A DNA stretch of 64,000 nucleotides from Streptococcus parasanguinis. GTDB lineage: Bacteria > Bacillota > Bacilli > Lactobacillales > Streptococcaceae. Positions 27,143-35,804 of the stretch are shown one piece after another; position 1 is the first letter of the stretch; every line of letters starts with the position of its first letter. Made by a program: the position numbers and the translations under genes. Under the pieces are notes generated by a model that saw nothing but the letters and a program-made list of their open reading frames with translations, was not told where the DNA came from and ran no database searches. The stretch is taken from contig NZ_JALDUR010000005.1 of NCBI RefSeq assembly GCF_023109675.1, positions 1-64,000 of the forward strand, given 5' to 3'.

Positions 27143-27181
27143 AAAAAAGAGGCCTAGACAAGTGTCTATGACCTCTTTTAC
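27143..27181 (-). terminator. Terminator of codY-pncA
   Basis: AAAGAGG...CCTCTTT with an inner TAGACA/TGTCTA pairing; on the minus strand TTTTTTGG follows. It lies 10 bases past the pncA stop. Confidence 0.85.
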
Positions 27182-27190
27182 ATCGGTTTC

Positions 27191-27769
27191 TTATTTTTGG
27201 TCTAATACAGCTAGTGTATCGTCTACCAAACTTGCCCCTAAGACATGCTTGAAGTGATTCAAAGCAAACTGGTGATTTTCAGGAGTGATCGATGCCACTG
27301 CAGGTTCCACAACCTCGATCTGATAACCCAGATTGTAGGCATCAACCGCTGTATGGAGAACACAGATATCGGTCAAGACCCCAGTCAAAATAACGGTATC
27401 TACATGGCGTTCCCGAAGTCGGATATCTAGATCCGTCCCTGAAAAGGCAGAATAATGACGCTTGTCCATCCAAAAGACACGTGGATCCGCTTGGTGCTCC
27501 CGATAAAAATCTGCTAAGGGACCGTACAAATCTCGTCCACTGGTCCCAATGATATTATGAGGTGGGAAGAGCTTGCTTTCTGGATGAAAGGGATCGTCCA
27601 CATCATGCGCATCAATGGCAAAAAAGACATAGGCTCCTTGGTCAAAGGCCAATTGGGTCACCTGAGCAATGCTCTCAGAAATGGCTTGGGCGGGAGCCCC
27701 TGCCGTTAGCTTACCTTCATCCGCTACAAAATCAACGGTGTAGTCAATCGAAATTAATGCTTTAGCCAT
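27191..27769 (-). CDS. pncA: Cysteine hydrolase, nicotinamidase (isochorismatase family)
   Basis: 192 residues of the isochorismatase-like family. The catalytic triad is visible as the Asp in ISIDYTVDF, the Lys in MDKRHYSAF and the Cys in TDICVLHTA; the metal-binding Asp-x-His lies in DAHDVDDPFHP. Streptococcal members next to codY act as nicotinamidase, making nicotinate for NAD salvage. The start overlaps the codY stop by one base, so it is transcribed with codY and likely shares its control. Confidence 0.88.
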   Translation of the reverse strand: MAKALISIDYTVDFVADEGKLTAGAPAQAISESIAQVTQLAFDQGAYVFFAIDAHDVDDPFHPESKLFPPHNIIGTSGRDLYGPLADFYREHQADPRVFWMDKRHYSAFSGTDLDIRLRERHVDTVILTGVLTDICVLHTAVDAYNLGYQIEVVEPAVASITPENHQFALNHFKHVLGASLVDDTLAVLDQK

Positions 27770-28557
27770 TAGTAGTCTCTTTTCTTAATTTCTTCAAAAA
27801 TATCTGGTATCAACACTTTTAGATAGGTTCCCTTCATCCCAAGAGAACGACTTTCAATAATACCAGCAGATTCCAATTTCCGAAGTGCATTGACAATCAC
27901 AGAGCGGGTAATGCCAATACGATCTGCGATGATAGAAGCAGTCAACTGACCTTCATTGCCTTTCAATTCACTAAGGATAGCAGATACGGCACGCAATTCG
28001 GAGTAAGACAAGGTATTGACAGCCATATTCACCGCTGTGCGACGACGAATATTCTTCTCGTCCTCCTCGCGTTGGTAGTTCAACATTTGAATCCCTACCA
28101 CGGTACTAGCAATCTCAACCAAGATCAAATCATCATCCGCAAACTGTTTATCATTGCGCCAAATGATTAAGGAACCCAACCGAATCCCAGAAACATGAAT
28201 AGGCGCAATGGTGGTCAAGCCATCAGGAAATTCAGACTTGGTTTCAACCGGAAAGATACTCAAATCATGGTCCACATCTAAATTAGCTTCTGTATCGTAG
28301 ACCAAACTAGCCGCCTTGGCATAATCTTCTGGTAGTTTTTTATTTTGGAAGAAAGCTTCTACTCGGTCATTGTTGGTCTTGTATCGCATGAAATAACCAA
28401 GAAGAGTTCCCTTGCTATTAATGATACAGGCATTACAGTGAATAATATCCGCCAATTGCTGGGCAATATCATTGTAAGGCATCTCTACCTGTAACTGTTC
28501 ATCAGTCCGTTTCAAAATGGATGTAATTTTACGTGTCTTTTCTAATAAGTTTGCCAT
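27769..28557 (-). CDS. codY: GTP/BCAA-sensing global regulator CodY
   Basis: 262 residues, the normal length. N-terminal GAF domain (about 1-155) senses branched-chain amino acids; the C-terminal winged helix-turn-helix lies in [26 protein letters not shown]. It represses amino acid uptake and synthesis genes under nutrient plenty. A CodY box sits just upstream of its own -35, indicating autoregulation. It is followed by pncA with a one-base overlap. Confidence 0.97.
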   Translation of the reverse strand: MANLLEKTRKITSILKRTDEQLQVEMPYNDIAQQLADIIHCNACIINSKGTLLGYFMRYKTNNDRVEAFFQNKKLPEDYAKAASLVYDTEANLDVDHDLSIFPVETKSEFPDGLTTIAPIHVSGIRLGSLIIWRNDKQFADDDLILVEIASTVVGIQMLNYQREEDEKNIRRRTAVNMAVNTLSYSELRAVSAILSELKGNEGQLTASIIADRIGITRSVIVNALRKLESAGIIESRSLGMKGTYLKVLIPDIFEEIKKRDY

Positions 28558-28584
28558 AATAAACCTCGCATATAGTCAGCTCAA

Positions 28585-28613
28585 GTATATCATATAAGTG
28601 TGGGAATTTCAAT
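28585..28613 (-). promoter_or_regulatory. codY promoter
   Basis: On the minus strand TTGAAA (28608-28613), 17-base spacer, TATACT (28585-28590), about 28 bases before the start codon. Confidence 0.8.
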
Positions 28614-28616
28614 CAA

Positions 28617-28631
28617 ATTATCTGAAAATTA
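28617..28631 (-). promoter_or_regulatory. CodY box upstream of codY
   Basis: AATTATCTGAAAATT matches 14 of 15 bases of the CodY consensus AATTTTCWGAAAATT. It starts 4 bases from the -35, so bound CodY would interfere with RNA polymerase. Confidence 0.8.
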
Positions 28632-28710
28632 TTTATTTTTTCTACAATTGTGCGCAATTCAGAAAAATGTCGTTTCGATGACATGGATTCTATAGAATGA
28701 ATCAAAAAAA

Positions 28711-28885
28711 GAGAGTGGGACAGAAATCGGTAATTCGTTAGAATTCGATTTCGTCGTCCCACCTCCGCACAGTTGAGTAGGGCTGTAAAAGCTGATGAAA
28801 TCAGCGTAGTAGAGCCCACTCAACCACTGCGTCTTGCTCGACAATCCAAAGACAATTGAGAGGCTAGGACTTTTGTCCCAGCCTC
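28711..28885 (+). repeat. Dispersed ~175-bp structured repeat, copy 2
   Basis: Same element as at 16953, very close to it in sequence; here the second stem is the intact GTTGAGT...ACTCAAC. It fills the space between codY and the aminotransferase. The 28632-28710 stretch before it holds nothing I can name. Confidence 0.92.
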
Positions 28886-28895
28886 CTTTATCTAA

Positions 28896-30110
28896 TTAGC
28901 GTCTGTATTGTTTCAAAAAACGAGTCATTTTTTCTTGAATTTGAGCCAATTCATCCACACGTGGGAGGTAAACGATCCGGAAGTGATCTGGGTCCTTCCA
29001 GTTAAAACCACGGCCATGAACCAAAAGAATCTTTTCTTGCTTCAAGAATTCTAAAACAAATTGTTCATCGTCATCCACGCGGTACATATCCCGATCAATC
29101 TTAGGGAAGATATACAATCCAGCCTTTGGCTTAACAGCCGAGAGGCCTGGAATCTCATTGATGGCTTTATAAATAAAGTTCCGTTGTTCGTAGATTCGCC
29201 CACCTGGAAGCAAGAGTTCATCCACAGATTGATAGCCTCCAAGAGAGGTTTGCACAACATGTTGAGATAAAACGTTTGAACAAAGGCGCATATTGGACAA
29301 CATGTTCAAGCCTTCGATATAGCCCTTCACATGATGCTTCGGACCAGACAGAACCATCCAACCAACACGGAAACCGGCAATCCGGTGAGATTTTGACAAA
29401 CCGTTCATGCTGACACAGAAAAGATCAGGCGCGAGACTAGCAATAGCCGTGTGCTTTTCCCCATCCATGACCAAGCGATCGTAGATTTCATCCGCAAAGA
29501 TGATCAAGTTATTTTGGCGAGCAATCTCTACAATCTCAAGCAAGATCTCATCTGGATAGAGGGCACCCGTTGGGTTATTCGGGTTGATGACAACGATGGC
29601 TTTGGTATTTGAGGTAATTTTCGACTTGATATCCTCGATATCTGGATACCAGTTTGCTTCTTCATCACAAAGATAGTGAACCGCATTCCCACCAGCTAGG
29701 CTGACAGCTGCTGTCCAAAGAGGATAGTCCGGCATAGGAACCAAGACTTCATCGCCATTGTCGAGCAGTCCTTGCATGGACATGACGATCAGCTCACTCA
29801 CTCCATTTCCAAGGTAAATATCATCAATATCCACATTTGGAATTTTTTTCAACTGGCAGTACTGCATGATGGCCTTGCGGGCTGAAAAGATCCCTTTTGA
29901 ATCCGAATAGCCTTCACTATCACGCGCATTCATGATCAAATCATGGATCACTTCATCTGGAGCTGTAAAGCCAAATTCAGCAGGATTCCCTGTATTCAAA
30001 CGAAGAATTTTTTCTCCATTTGCTCGCATGCGCATGGCTTCTTCCAAGACTGGACCACGAATATCGTAAGCGACATGTTCGAGTTTGCTTGATTTATTAT
30101 ATTCCTTCAT
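28896..30110 (-). CDS. Pyridoxal phosphate aminotransferase, AlaT/AlaA-like
   Basis: 404 residues, fold-type I aminotransferase of the class I/II group. The PLP-binding Lys lies in SMNGLSKSHRIAGFRVGW, with NPNNPTGALYP and FADEIYDRL upstream of it and the Arg for the carboxylate in FRIVYLP. Best match is the alanine-synthesising group (AlaA/AlaT), which converts pyruvate plus glutamate to alanine. The neighbouring codY suggests amino acid control, though no strong CodY box is seen in the 206-base gap upstream. Confidence 0.88.
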   Translation of the reverse strand: MKEYNKSSKLEHVAYDIRGPVLEEAMRMRANGEKILRLNTGNPAEFGFTAPDEVIHDLIMNARDSEGYSDSKGIFSARKAIMQYCQLKKIPNVDIDDIYLGNGVSELIVMSMQGLLDNGDEVLVPMPDYPLWTAAVSLAGGNAVHYLCDEEANWYPDIEDIKSKITSNTKAIVVINPNNPTGALYPDEILLEIVEIARQNNLIIFADEIYDRLVMDGEKHTAIASLAPDLFCVSMNGLSKSHRIAGFRVGWMVLSGPKHHVKGYIEGLNMLSNMRLCSNVLSQHVVQTSLGGYQSVDELLLPGGRIYEQRNFIYKAINEIPGLSAVKPKAGLYIFPKIDRDMYRVDDDEQFVLEFLKQEKILLVHGRGFNWKDPDHFRIVYLPRVDELAQIQEKMTRFLKQYRR

Positions 30111-30265
30111 ATTCTGCCTCGATTCACGAAATTATCTCTATTATACCACTAGTTCAAATAGAGTACAAATTGAGGACTTTAAAAATTCTGCAAAAATATA
30201 CTAGAAAAGTGAGACTTTACCTTTACATTCTAGCTTAAAAGGAATAAAATATAAGTGTATAAAGA

Positions 30266-30286
30266 ATAGAAGAACTTCTGTTCTAT
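30266..30286 (+). other. Palindrome in uspA leader
   Basis: ATAGAA and TTCTAT flank GAACTTCTG, giving a 6-bp stem that extends with GAA/TTC. It lies about 30 bases before the uspA start codon and could be an operator or a leader hairpin. Confidence 0.45.
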
Positions 30287-30316
30287 CCATGTTTTCAAGC
30301 TATAAGGAGGTAGGTT

Positions 30317-30769
30317 ATGTCTCAAAAATACGAAAACATTATGGTCGCTGTCGACGGTTCCCATGAAGCAGAATTAGCCTTTGAAAAAGGGGTTAACGTT
30401 TCTCTTCGCAACGGCTCTAAATTGACTATTGTCCATGTCATTGATACCCGTGCCCTTCAAAGTGTCTCAACCTTTGATGCTGAGGTCTACGAAGAATTGC
30501 AAGAAGAAGCCAACGAATTGCTCAAGGGCTACAAGGAACGTGCTGAAAAAGTCGGGGTTCAAAATGTTGCGACTGTTGTAGAAATGGGAAATCCAAAAGT
30601 CCTCTTGGCCAATGATATCCCAAGTAAAGAAGGGGTTGACCTCATAATGGTCGGGGCTACCGGACTCAATGCCTTCGAACGCTTAATGGTCGGATCCTCC
30701 TCAGAATACATCCTTCGCCACGCCAAAGTAGACTTACTAGTGGTGCGCGATAAGGATAAAACCATGTAA
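30317..30769 (+). CDS. Universal stress protein UspA family
   Basis: 150 residues, single Usp domain: MVAVDGSHEAELAFEKG at the start and the nucleotide-binding G-2x-G-9x-G(S/T) pattern near the end (VGATGLNAFERLMVGSSSEYI), so it is of the ATP-binding type. A strong AAGGAGG lies 8 bases upstream. It is a plus-strand single gene followed by a structured repeat. The role in streptococci is stress survival in general; the mechanism is unknown. Confidence 0.9.
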   Translation: MSQKYENIMVAVDGSHEAELAFEKGVNVSLRNGSKLTIVHVIDTRALQSVSTFDAEVYEELQEEANELLKGYKERAEKVGVQNVATVVEMGNPKVLLANDIPSKEGVDLIMVGATGLNAFERLMVGSSSEYILRHAKVDLLVVRDKDKTM

Positions 30770-30782
30770 GAAAGAAAAAGTT

Positions 30783-30983
30783 ATATTGAAAACTTTCCTT
30801 AGGTGAGTACGGACGTCAGCGACCTTCTTCGAAGTTCCATGACTAAGTTTTGAGCCCCTTCGCTCTTTAATCTCTGGGCTCAGGCTAAAACAGTTTCCCA
30901 AACTGTTTTACTCTCAAAACTCCCGAGTGCTAGAAACAATAGTGTTTCTAGCACTTTTCTCACGGCGGAAAGTTTTTCAATAT
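30783..30983. repeat. 201-bp hairpin-rich element with terminal inverted repeats
   Basis: The ends ATATTGAAAACTTTCC (30783-30798) and its near-complement (30967-30983) are inverted repeats with one inserted base. Inside are three clear hairpins: GAGCCC...GGGCTC, AAAACAGTTT-CCC-AAACTGTTTT and GTGCTAGAAACA-ATAG-TGTTTCTAGCAC. No coding capacity. This is the build of a MITE-like element or structured RNA; its right end recurs at 16923-16953. Confidence 0.75.
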
Positions 30984-31071
30984 TTTTTATAAATTTTAAA
31001 AATAAGAACATATTTCGACTTCTTTGTGGAACACTTTACTTATCTTAGTAAAAAATAGTTTGTCTACATTC

Positions 31072-31107
31072 TAAAAAAAGTTTGGAACAAAGGTTCCAAA
31101 CTTTTTT
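31072..31107 (-). terminator. Terminator of the HAD-MazG gene
   Basis: AAAAGTTTGGAAC and GTTCCAAACTTTT form a perfect 13-bp stem around AAAG with T runs on both strands. It ends the minus-strand gene stopping at 31106. Confidence 0.92.
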
Positions 31108-32506
31108 AGTTGTCTTTTTTTGCTTCTTTTTGTTTTGCATGTTTTTCGTAGGCCTTGAGCTGGCGATCGAGTTCTTTTTTGATGGCTGGTTCTGGGGCGT
31201 ATTTTTCTTCCCAATCATCTGGCTTCAGAATTTTGTGGGTTACTGGATCAAAGTGCGCCTTTCCATCTGGGAAAATCTTGCCCATATTGGCCCGGTGAAC
31301 AATCTCAAAGACCTCTTCAGGATCGACCCCCATTAGTACAAAGCTACCATAAGTCAGATAGAGGGTATCAATTAAGGCATCAACCTGCCCTACCATGGAG
31401 ATCTCAGCTGGATGCTTGCTCCGAACCTTATCTGCAGCCTTATCCAAGGCTTCGTGAAGAGCTGCGACCGAGCGGTCAAATTCTTCCTCACTTGTGCTAG
31501 CTGCTCGGACAAATTCTACCAACTCCTCTTGCTTGAACATGGTTCGATAAAGGGCGTCTTGAGGCTGCCAAACAACTGGTTTCTCCTGGGTTTCCCCATC
31601 CATCACACCATGGAAGGTTTTGACCTTATTGAAGTGATCATCCTTAGAAAGAAAGAGCTCTTTCTCTGAAAGAATACCAAAGTGTTGCAGGGCCTTTTGA
31701 ATGCCATCCTTGCCATTACTAGTCGTGGTATGCTTGGCAATTGCCTTGACACTGGTCGTCCCATTTCCCATCGCAATAGACAAGCCAACACCTGACAGCA
31801 TCTCTAAGTCATTATCAGAATCTCCAAAAGCCATCACTTCATCGATGTCAAAGCCAAATTCCTGACCAACGATGCGGATCCCTTCTAGCTTGGAAATCCC
31901 TGGGTTTAGGACATCTGCTGCAAAAGGACTAGACCGTGTGAATTTCAGATCTGGAAACTCTTTTTCAATTTTTGCAGTCTCTTCTGGACTCGATAAGATC
32001 AACACTTGGTAGATCGGTTCTTGCGCTAGTGCATAGAGGGTGACCTGATCTTGTGGGACGACCTTGCTGACCACTTTGTTAAATCCTCGACTGACTGTAC
32101 GGGCCATTTTACGGGGCACAAAGCGACTGGACCAGGTTGAAATAGGACTCATCCCAAAACTCATGATCCGAGAACCAAATACCCCATCCTTGGTACCGAG
32201 AGCAATTTCCTTACGGTGTTCTCGAGCATAGTCAATTAGTTGGTGCAGACTCTTTTTATCGATTGGGCTAGTAAACAGCACGCGGTCCTTGGTCAAAATA
32301 TACTGACCATTATAGGTCACTGCAAAATCAAAACCATAGCGTTCCATAAACGGTTTGACAAAGGCCGGTCCCCGACCTGTCGCAAGACCTACATAGATCC
32401 CTTCTTCCTTTAAAGACTGAATGGCTTTTTCTGTTGATTTTAGGACCGCTCGACTATCATTGACCAAGGTTCCATCGATATCAAAAAAGACTGCTTTTAT
32501 TTCCAT
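31106..32506 (-). CDS. Cof-type HAD phosphatase fused to MazG-like domain
   Basis: 466 residues in two parts. Residues 1 to about 265 are a Cof/HAD-IIB phosphatase: FFDIDGTLVND (catalytic Asp pair), VGLATGRGP, and VMAFGDSDNDLEML. The rest (about 285-445) looks like an all-alpha MazG/phosphoribosyl-ATP pyrophosphohydrolase-like domain with EELVEFVRAAST, EEEFDRSVAALHEALDKA, and VGQVDALIDTLYLTYGSFVLMGVD. Together they suggest a nucleotide or sugar-phosphate clean-up enzyme; the substrate is unknown. Ends in a basic Lys tail. Divergent from the asparaginase gene. Confidence 0.85.
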   Translation of the reverse strand: MEIKAVFFDIDGTLVNDSRAVLKSTEKAIQSLKEEGIYVGLATGRGPAFVKPFMERYGFDFAVTYNGQYILTKDRVLFTSPIDKKSLHQLIDYAREHRKEIALGTKDGVFGSRIMSFGMSPISTWSSRFVPRKMARTVSRGFNKVVSKVVPQDQVTLYALAQEPIYQVLILSSPEETAKIEKEFPDLKFTRSSPFAADVLNPGISKLEGIRIVGQEFGFDIDEVMAFGDSDNDLEMLSGVGLSIAMGNGTTSVKAIAKHTTTSNGKDGIQKALQHFGILSEKELFLSKDDHFNKVKTFHGVMDGETQEKPVVWQPQDALYRTMFKQEELVEFVRAASTSEEEFDRSVAALHEALDKAADKVRSKHPAEISMVGQVDALIDTLYLTYGSFVLMGVDPEEVFEIVHRANMGKIFPDGKAHFDPVTHKILKPDDWEEKYAPEPAIKKELDRQLKAYEKHAKQKEAKKDN

Positions 32507-32568
32507 GTCTACTGTTTCTTTCTTTTTATGATAAAATAAATTATATCACATATTCCAAGGAGCTTCAC

Positions 32569-33531
32569 ATGTTTAAGAAAATTTTAGCACTACATACCGG
32601 AGGGACCATTTCGATGGCGGCAGATGACTCTGGGGCAGTGATTACCAATGAAGTCAATCCCATGACCCAAGTTACTTCACCAATTGAAGGGATTGCAGTC
32701 ACCTCAGAGGACTTCTTCAACCTTCCCAGCCCTCAAATGACACCCCGTCACATGTTAGCTCTATATCAAAAAATCAAAGAGGAAGCTCACAACTACGACG
32801 GCATCGTTATTACCCACGGGACAGATACGCTGGAAGAAACGGCTTATTTCTTGGATACCATGGAGTTACCAGAGATCGCTGTGGTCATTACAGGAGCTAT
32901 GCGAAGCTCCAATGAGCTAGGAAGCGATGGCGTCTATAATTTTCTGACAGCCCTTCGAGTGGCTGCCGATCCAAAAGCACGTGATAAAGGGGTCTTAGTC
33001 GTCATGAACGATGAAATTCATGCGGCTAAGTACGTCACCAAAACCCATACCACCAATGTCAGCACCTTCCAGACACCAACCCACGGTCCTCTAGGTTTGG
33101 TCATGAAAAAGGAAATCCTCTTCTTTAAAACAGCCGAGCCAAGGGTGCGCTTTGATCTCAATACCATCGATGGGTTCGTTCCGATCATTGCTACCTATGC
33201 AGGGATGAAAACCGATCTACTGGACATGCTGGATCTTTCAAAGCTGGATGGTCTCATTATCGAAGCCTTTGGAGCAGGAAACATCCCTAAAGAAACGGCA
33301 CATAAACTCCAAGAATTCATGGATGCAGGCCTTCCAATCGCTTTAGTATCCCGTTGCTTCAATGGAATCGCTGAACCCGTCTACGCATATGAAGGAGGAG
33401 GCGTCCAACTCCATCAAGCAGGTGTCTTTTTCATCAAAGAATTAAATGCCCCCAAAGCGCGCATCAAACTCCTCATCGCCCTCAATGCCGGCCTAAAAGG
33501 ACAAGAACTCAAAGACTATATCGAAGGGTAA
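32569..33531 (+). CDS. L-asparaginase, type I-like
   Basis: 320 residues, no signal peptide, so cytoplasmic. It splits asparagine into aspartate and ammonia. The two signature Thr sites are in LALHTGGTISM and VITHGTDTLEETAYF, the second with the Thr-Asp pair; GAMRSSNELGSDG follows. Start at 32569 with AAGGAG upstream. It has its own promoter region shared with the divergent HAD-MazG gene and is followed by an odd palindromic stretch and a strong two-way terminator. Confidence 0.92.
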   Translation: MFKKILALHTGGTISMAADDSGAVITNEVNPMTQVTSPIEGIAVTSEDFFNLPSPQMTPRHMLALYQKIKEEAHNYDGIVITHGTDTLEETAYFLDTMELPEIAVVITGAMRSSNELGSDGVYNFLTALRVAADPKARDKGVLVVMNDEIHAAKYVTKTHTTNVSTFQTPTHGPLGLVMKKEILFFKTAEPRVRFDLNTIDGFVPIIATYAGMKTDLLDMLDLSKLDGLIIEAFGAGNIPKETAHKLQEFMDAGLPIALVSRCFNGIAEPVYAYEGGGVQLHQAGVFFIKELNAPKARIKLLIALNAGLKGQELKDYIEG

Positions 33532-33532
33532 T

Positions 33533-33662
33533 ATAAGATACAAAGGGCGTAGCGGATACAGTCAAAATAGGGAATTCGACGCAGAATCATTAGATTCTAG
33601 GAGGATTCATCTTTTTGACACAATCCGCAGCCCGTGTTCAGTTAATAAGATACAAAGCCCGT
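33533..33662. repeat. Palindrome flanked by 18-bp direct repeats
   Basis: ATAAGATACAAAGGGCGT (33533-33550) recurs as ATAAGATACAAAGCCCGT (33645-33662). Between them 33552-33575 and 33605-33628 are an imperfect inverted repeat (GCGGAT...AGTCAAAA and TTTTTGACA...ATCCGC). It has no coding content. Confidence 0.7.
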
Positions 33663-33675
33663 AAAATGCCATCTT

Positions 33676-33724
33676 AAAGGGAGTAGAGTGGAATCCAAAG
33701 AATTTCCACTCTACTCCCTTTTTA
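33676..33724. terminator. Two-way terminator between asparaginase and recG
   Basis: AAAGGGAGTAGAGTGGAA pairs perfectly with its complement across a 9-base loop, with A/T runs on both sides. It serves the convergent asparaginase (+) and recG (-) genes. Confidence 0.95.
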
Positions 33725-33728
33725 TACT

Positions 33729-35744
33729 CTAGTCTAAATGTTCTTTCTTTTCTAAGTAAAGCGAGAGCAGATGCCAATCGGGGTGTTCGCGCCAATCTGG
33801 CGTGGCTACGATCTGGCTGGCAACTTTCCTTGCTTCTTCCAGAATGGGATAATCTTCTACCAAATCCGCCACTTGAAATTCTGGAATCCCAGATTGACGA
33901 GTTCCAAAGATTTCACCTGAACCCCGCATTTTCAAATCTTCTTCCGCTAGCACAAAGCCATTGGTCGTCTCTGTCATGATTTTCATGCGCTGCTTGCCAC
34001 TATCTGTCTTAGGATTGGCTACTAGAATAGCATAGGATTGCTTATTTCCCCGCCCAACCCGGCCTCGAAGCTGGTGAAGTTGGCTAAGACCAAACCGATC
34101 TGCATCCATAATGACCATAACGGTCGCATTGGGCACGTTGACTCCTACTTCAATAACGGTCGTAGACACCAAAACATCGACTTGGTGCTCTTTAAAGGAC
34201 TGCATGATGGCATCTTTTTCTTCACTTTTCATCTTCCCGTGAAGAAGAGAAACGCGTGCTCGCTGTCCAAAGAAGGTTTCTAGCTCTTCTTTGAGGGCAA
34301 GGGCGTTTTTCAAATCTAGCGCCTCTGACTCCTCAATCAATGGAGAAATAAAGTAGGCTTGAGAACCCTTGCCAAGTTCTTTGACTAACCAGTCGAGGAC
34401 CACTTCTAACTGCTCATGCTTGACCCAACGTGTGATGATTTCCTTGCGTCCCGCAGGCATCTGATCAATGATGGACACATCCATATCTCCAAAGGCTGTA
34501 ATAGCCAAGGTCCGGGGAATAGGGGTAGCCGTCATCATCAGGACGTCTGGATTTTGTCCTTTTTCTCGAAGAATACGACGTTGGGAAACCCCAAAACGGT
34601 GTTGTTCATCAATAATGACCAAACCAAGATCTTGGTAGTGAACTCCCTCTTGAATCAAGGCATGCGTCCCCACAATCAGTTGAACTTTTCCTGAGGAGAT
34701 CTCTTCTAAGACTTCTCGTTTCTCAGCCGCCTTTAATCCTCCTGTTAGAAGGGCAATTGGCAAATCTAGAAAAAGATTTTGCAAGCTTTCCTTGTGTTGC
34801 TCTGCCAAAATCTCCGTTGGAACCATCAAGGTAGCTTGCTTCCCAGCGCTTAAGGCTGCATACATAGCAAGACCGGCCACGACTGTCTTCCCGCTTCCCA
34901 CATCCCCTTGTAAGAGGCGGTTCATATGATAAGGAGAGGCCATATCTGTCAAGATTTCATTCAGGCTGTTTTCTTGAGCTTGCGTTAGCTCAAAAGGAAG
35001 CTGTTTTTTTCGTTCTGCTAATTTTTCTGGATTCCAGGCCAAGGAAATCCCTTGGCTGGCATCGTGATTTTCTTCTTTTAGCACTTGGAGTTGCAGCTGG
35101 AAAAAGAGGAGCTCTTCAAATTTTACCCGGCGAAGGGCTTGCTTGTACTCTGCCAGATCCTTAGGAAAATGCATAGCTTGCACTGCTTGGGAACGAGACA
35201 TAAGTTGATAACGATCCCGCAAGACTTGGGGTACATTCTCTTCTAAAAGCTGGTCCAACCCCTGGTCAAACGCTATTTTGATCAATTTCACCAGGCTGTT
35301 TTGGCTGACTCCTTGCGTCACTCGATAGACCGGTTGCAAATCATCTTCCACTTGAGCCAGGAGTTTCATCCCTGTCAAACTGCCTTTAGCCTTGTCCCAT
35401 TTCCCAAAAATCGCCACTGTCTGCTGAACCTCAATTTTGTCTGCTAGATAGGGTTGGTTGAAAAAATTAACCGCAATGACCTGGTCTCCCTGTTTGATGG
35501 AAAAACGCAAGCGATTTCGTTTGTAGCCATAATATTGGACATTGGCTGGTGTTGCTACCACCCCAGAGATGACTGCTTTTTCCCCATCTTCTAAATCTAA
35601 AACATTGCGGGTTTTGAAGTCTTCATACCGAAATGGAAAATACAAGAGTAGATCTTCTAAGGTTTCAATCCCTAATTTTTTAAATTTTTCCGCTGATTTT
35701 GGGCCGACTCCAGGCAGTACGGATAAGGGTTGGTGTAAATTCAT
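33729..35744 (-). CDS. recG: ATP-dependent DNA helicase RecG
   Basis: 671 residues. An N-terminal OB-fold wedge domain (about 10-230) precedes the SF2 helicase core: Walker A GDVGSGKT, DEQHRFG (DExH box), TATPIPRT, and the motif VI QLRGRVGRG. RecG remodels stalled replication forks and Holliday junctions. The start at 35744 has AAAGGAGG upstream; the ATG at 35759 has none. It follows the alr terminator and so is transcribed by itself. Confidence 0.97.
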   Translation of the reverse strand: MNLHQPLSVLPGVGPKSAEKFKKLGIETLEDLLLYFPFRYEDFKTRNVLDLEDGEKAVISGVVATPANVQYYGYKRNRLRFSIKQGDQVIAVNFFNQPYLADKIEVQQTVAIFGKWDKAKGSLTGMKLLAQVEDDLQPVYRVTQGVSQNSLVKLIKIAFDQGLDQLLEENVPQVLRDRYQLMSRSQAVQAMHFPKDLAEYKQALRRVKFEELLFFQLQLQVLKEENHDASQGISLAWNPEKLAERKKQLPFELTQAQENSLNEILTDMASPYHMNRLLQGDVGSGKTVVAGLAMYAALSAGKQATLMVPTEILAEQHKESLQNLFLDLPIALLTGGLKAAEKREVLEEISSGKVQLIVGTHALIQEGVHYQDLGLVIIDEQHRFGVSQRRILREKGQNPDVLMMTATPIPRTLAITAFGDMDVSIIDQMPAGRKEIITRWVKHEQLEVVLDWLVKELGKGSQAYFISPLIEESEALDLKNALALKEELETFFGQRARVSLLHGKMKSEEKDAIMQSFKEHQVDVLVSTTVIEVGVNVPNATVMVIMDADRFGLSQLHQLRGRVGRGNKQSYAILVANPKTDSGKQRMKIMTETTNGFVLAEEDLKMRGSGEIFGTRQSGIPEFQVADLVEDYPILEEARKVASQIVATPDWREHPDWHLLSLYLEKKEHLD

Positions 35745-35762
35745 CGCTCCTCCTTTCATTTA

Positions 35763-35804
35763 TAAAAAAGCAGGCCCTACCGGGAAAGTCCCACCTGCTT
35801 TTTC
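35763..35804 (-). terminator. Terminator of alr
   Basis: AAAAAGCAGG and CCTGCTTTTT pair around a 19-base loop that can pair further (CCC/GGG). T run on the minus strand. It separates alr from recG. Confidence 0.85.

Noticed and set aside
28659-28844. Conserved peptide frame inside the 175-bp repeat (starts MSSKTQWLSG)
   Set aside because: It recurs only because the repeat recurs, uses a TTG start without ribosome site and is interrupted or altered at the ends; more likely a by-product of structured DNA.
30178-30200. CodY-like site before the aminotransferase
   Set aside because: Only about 10 of 15 bases match, which is expected by chance in AT-rich DNA.
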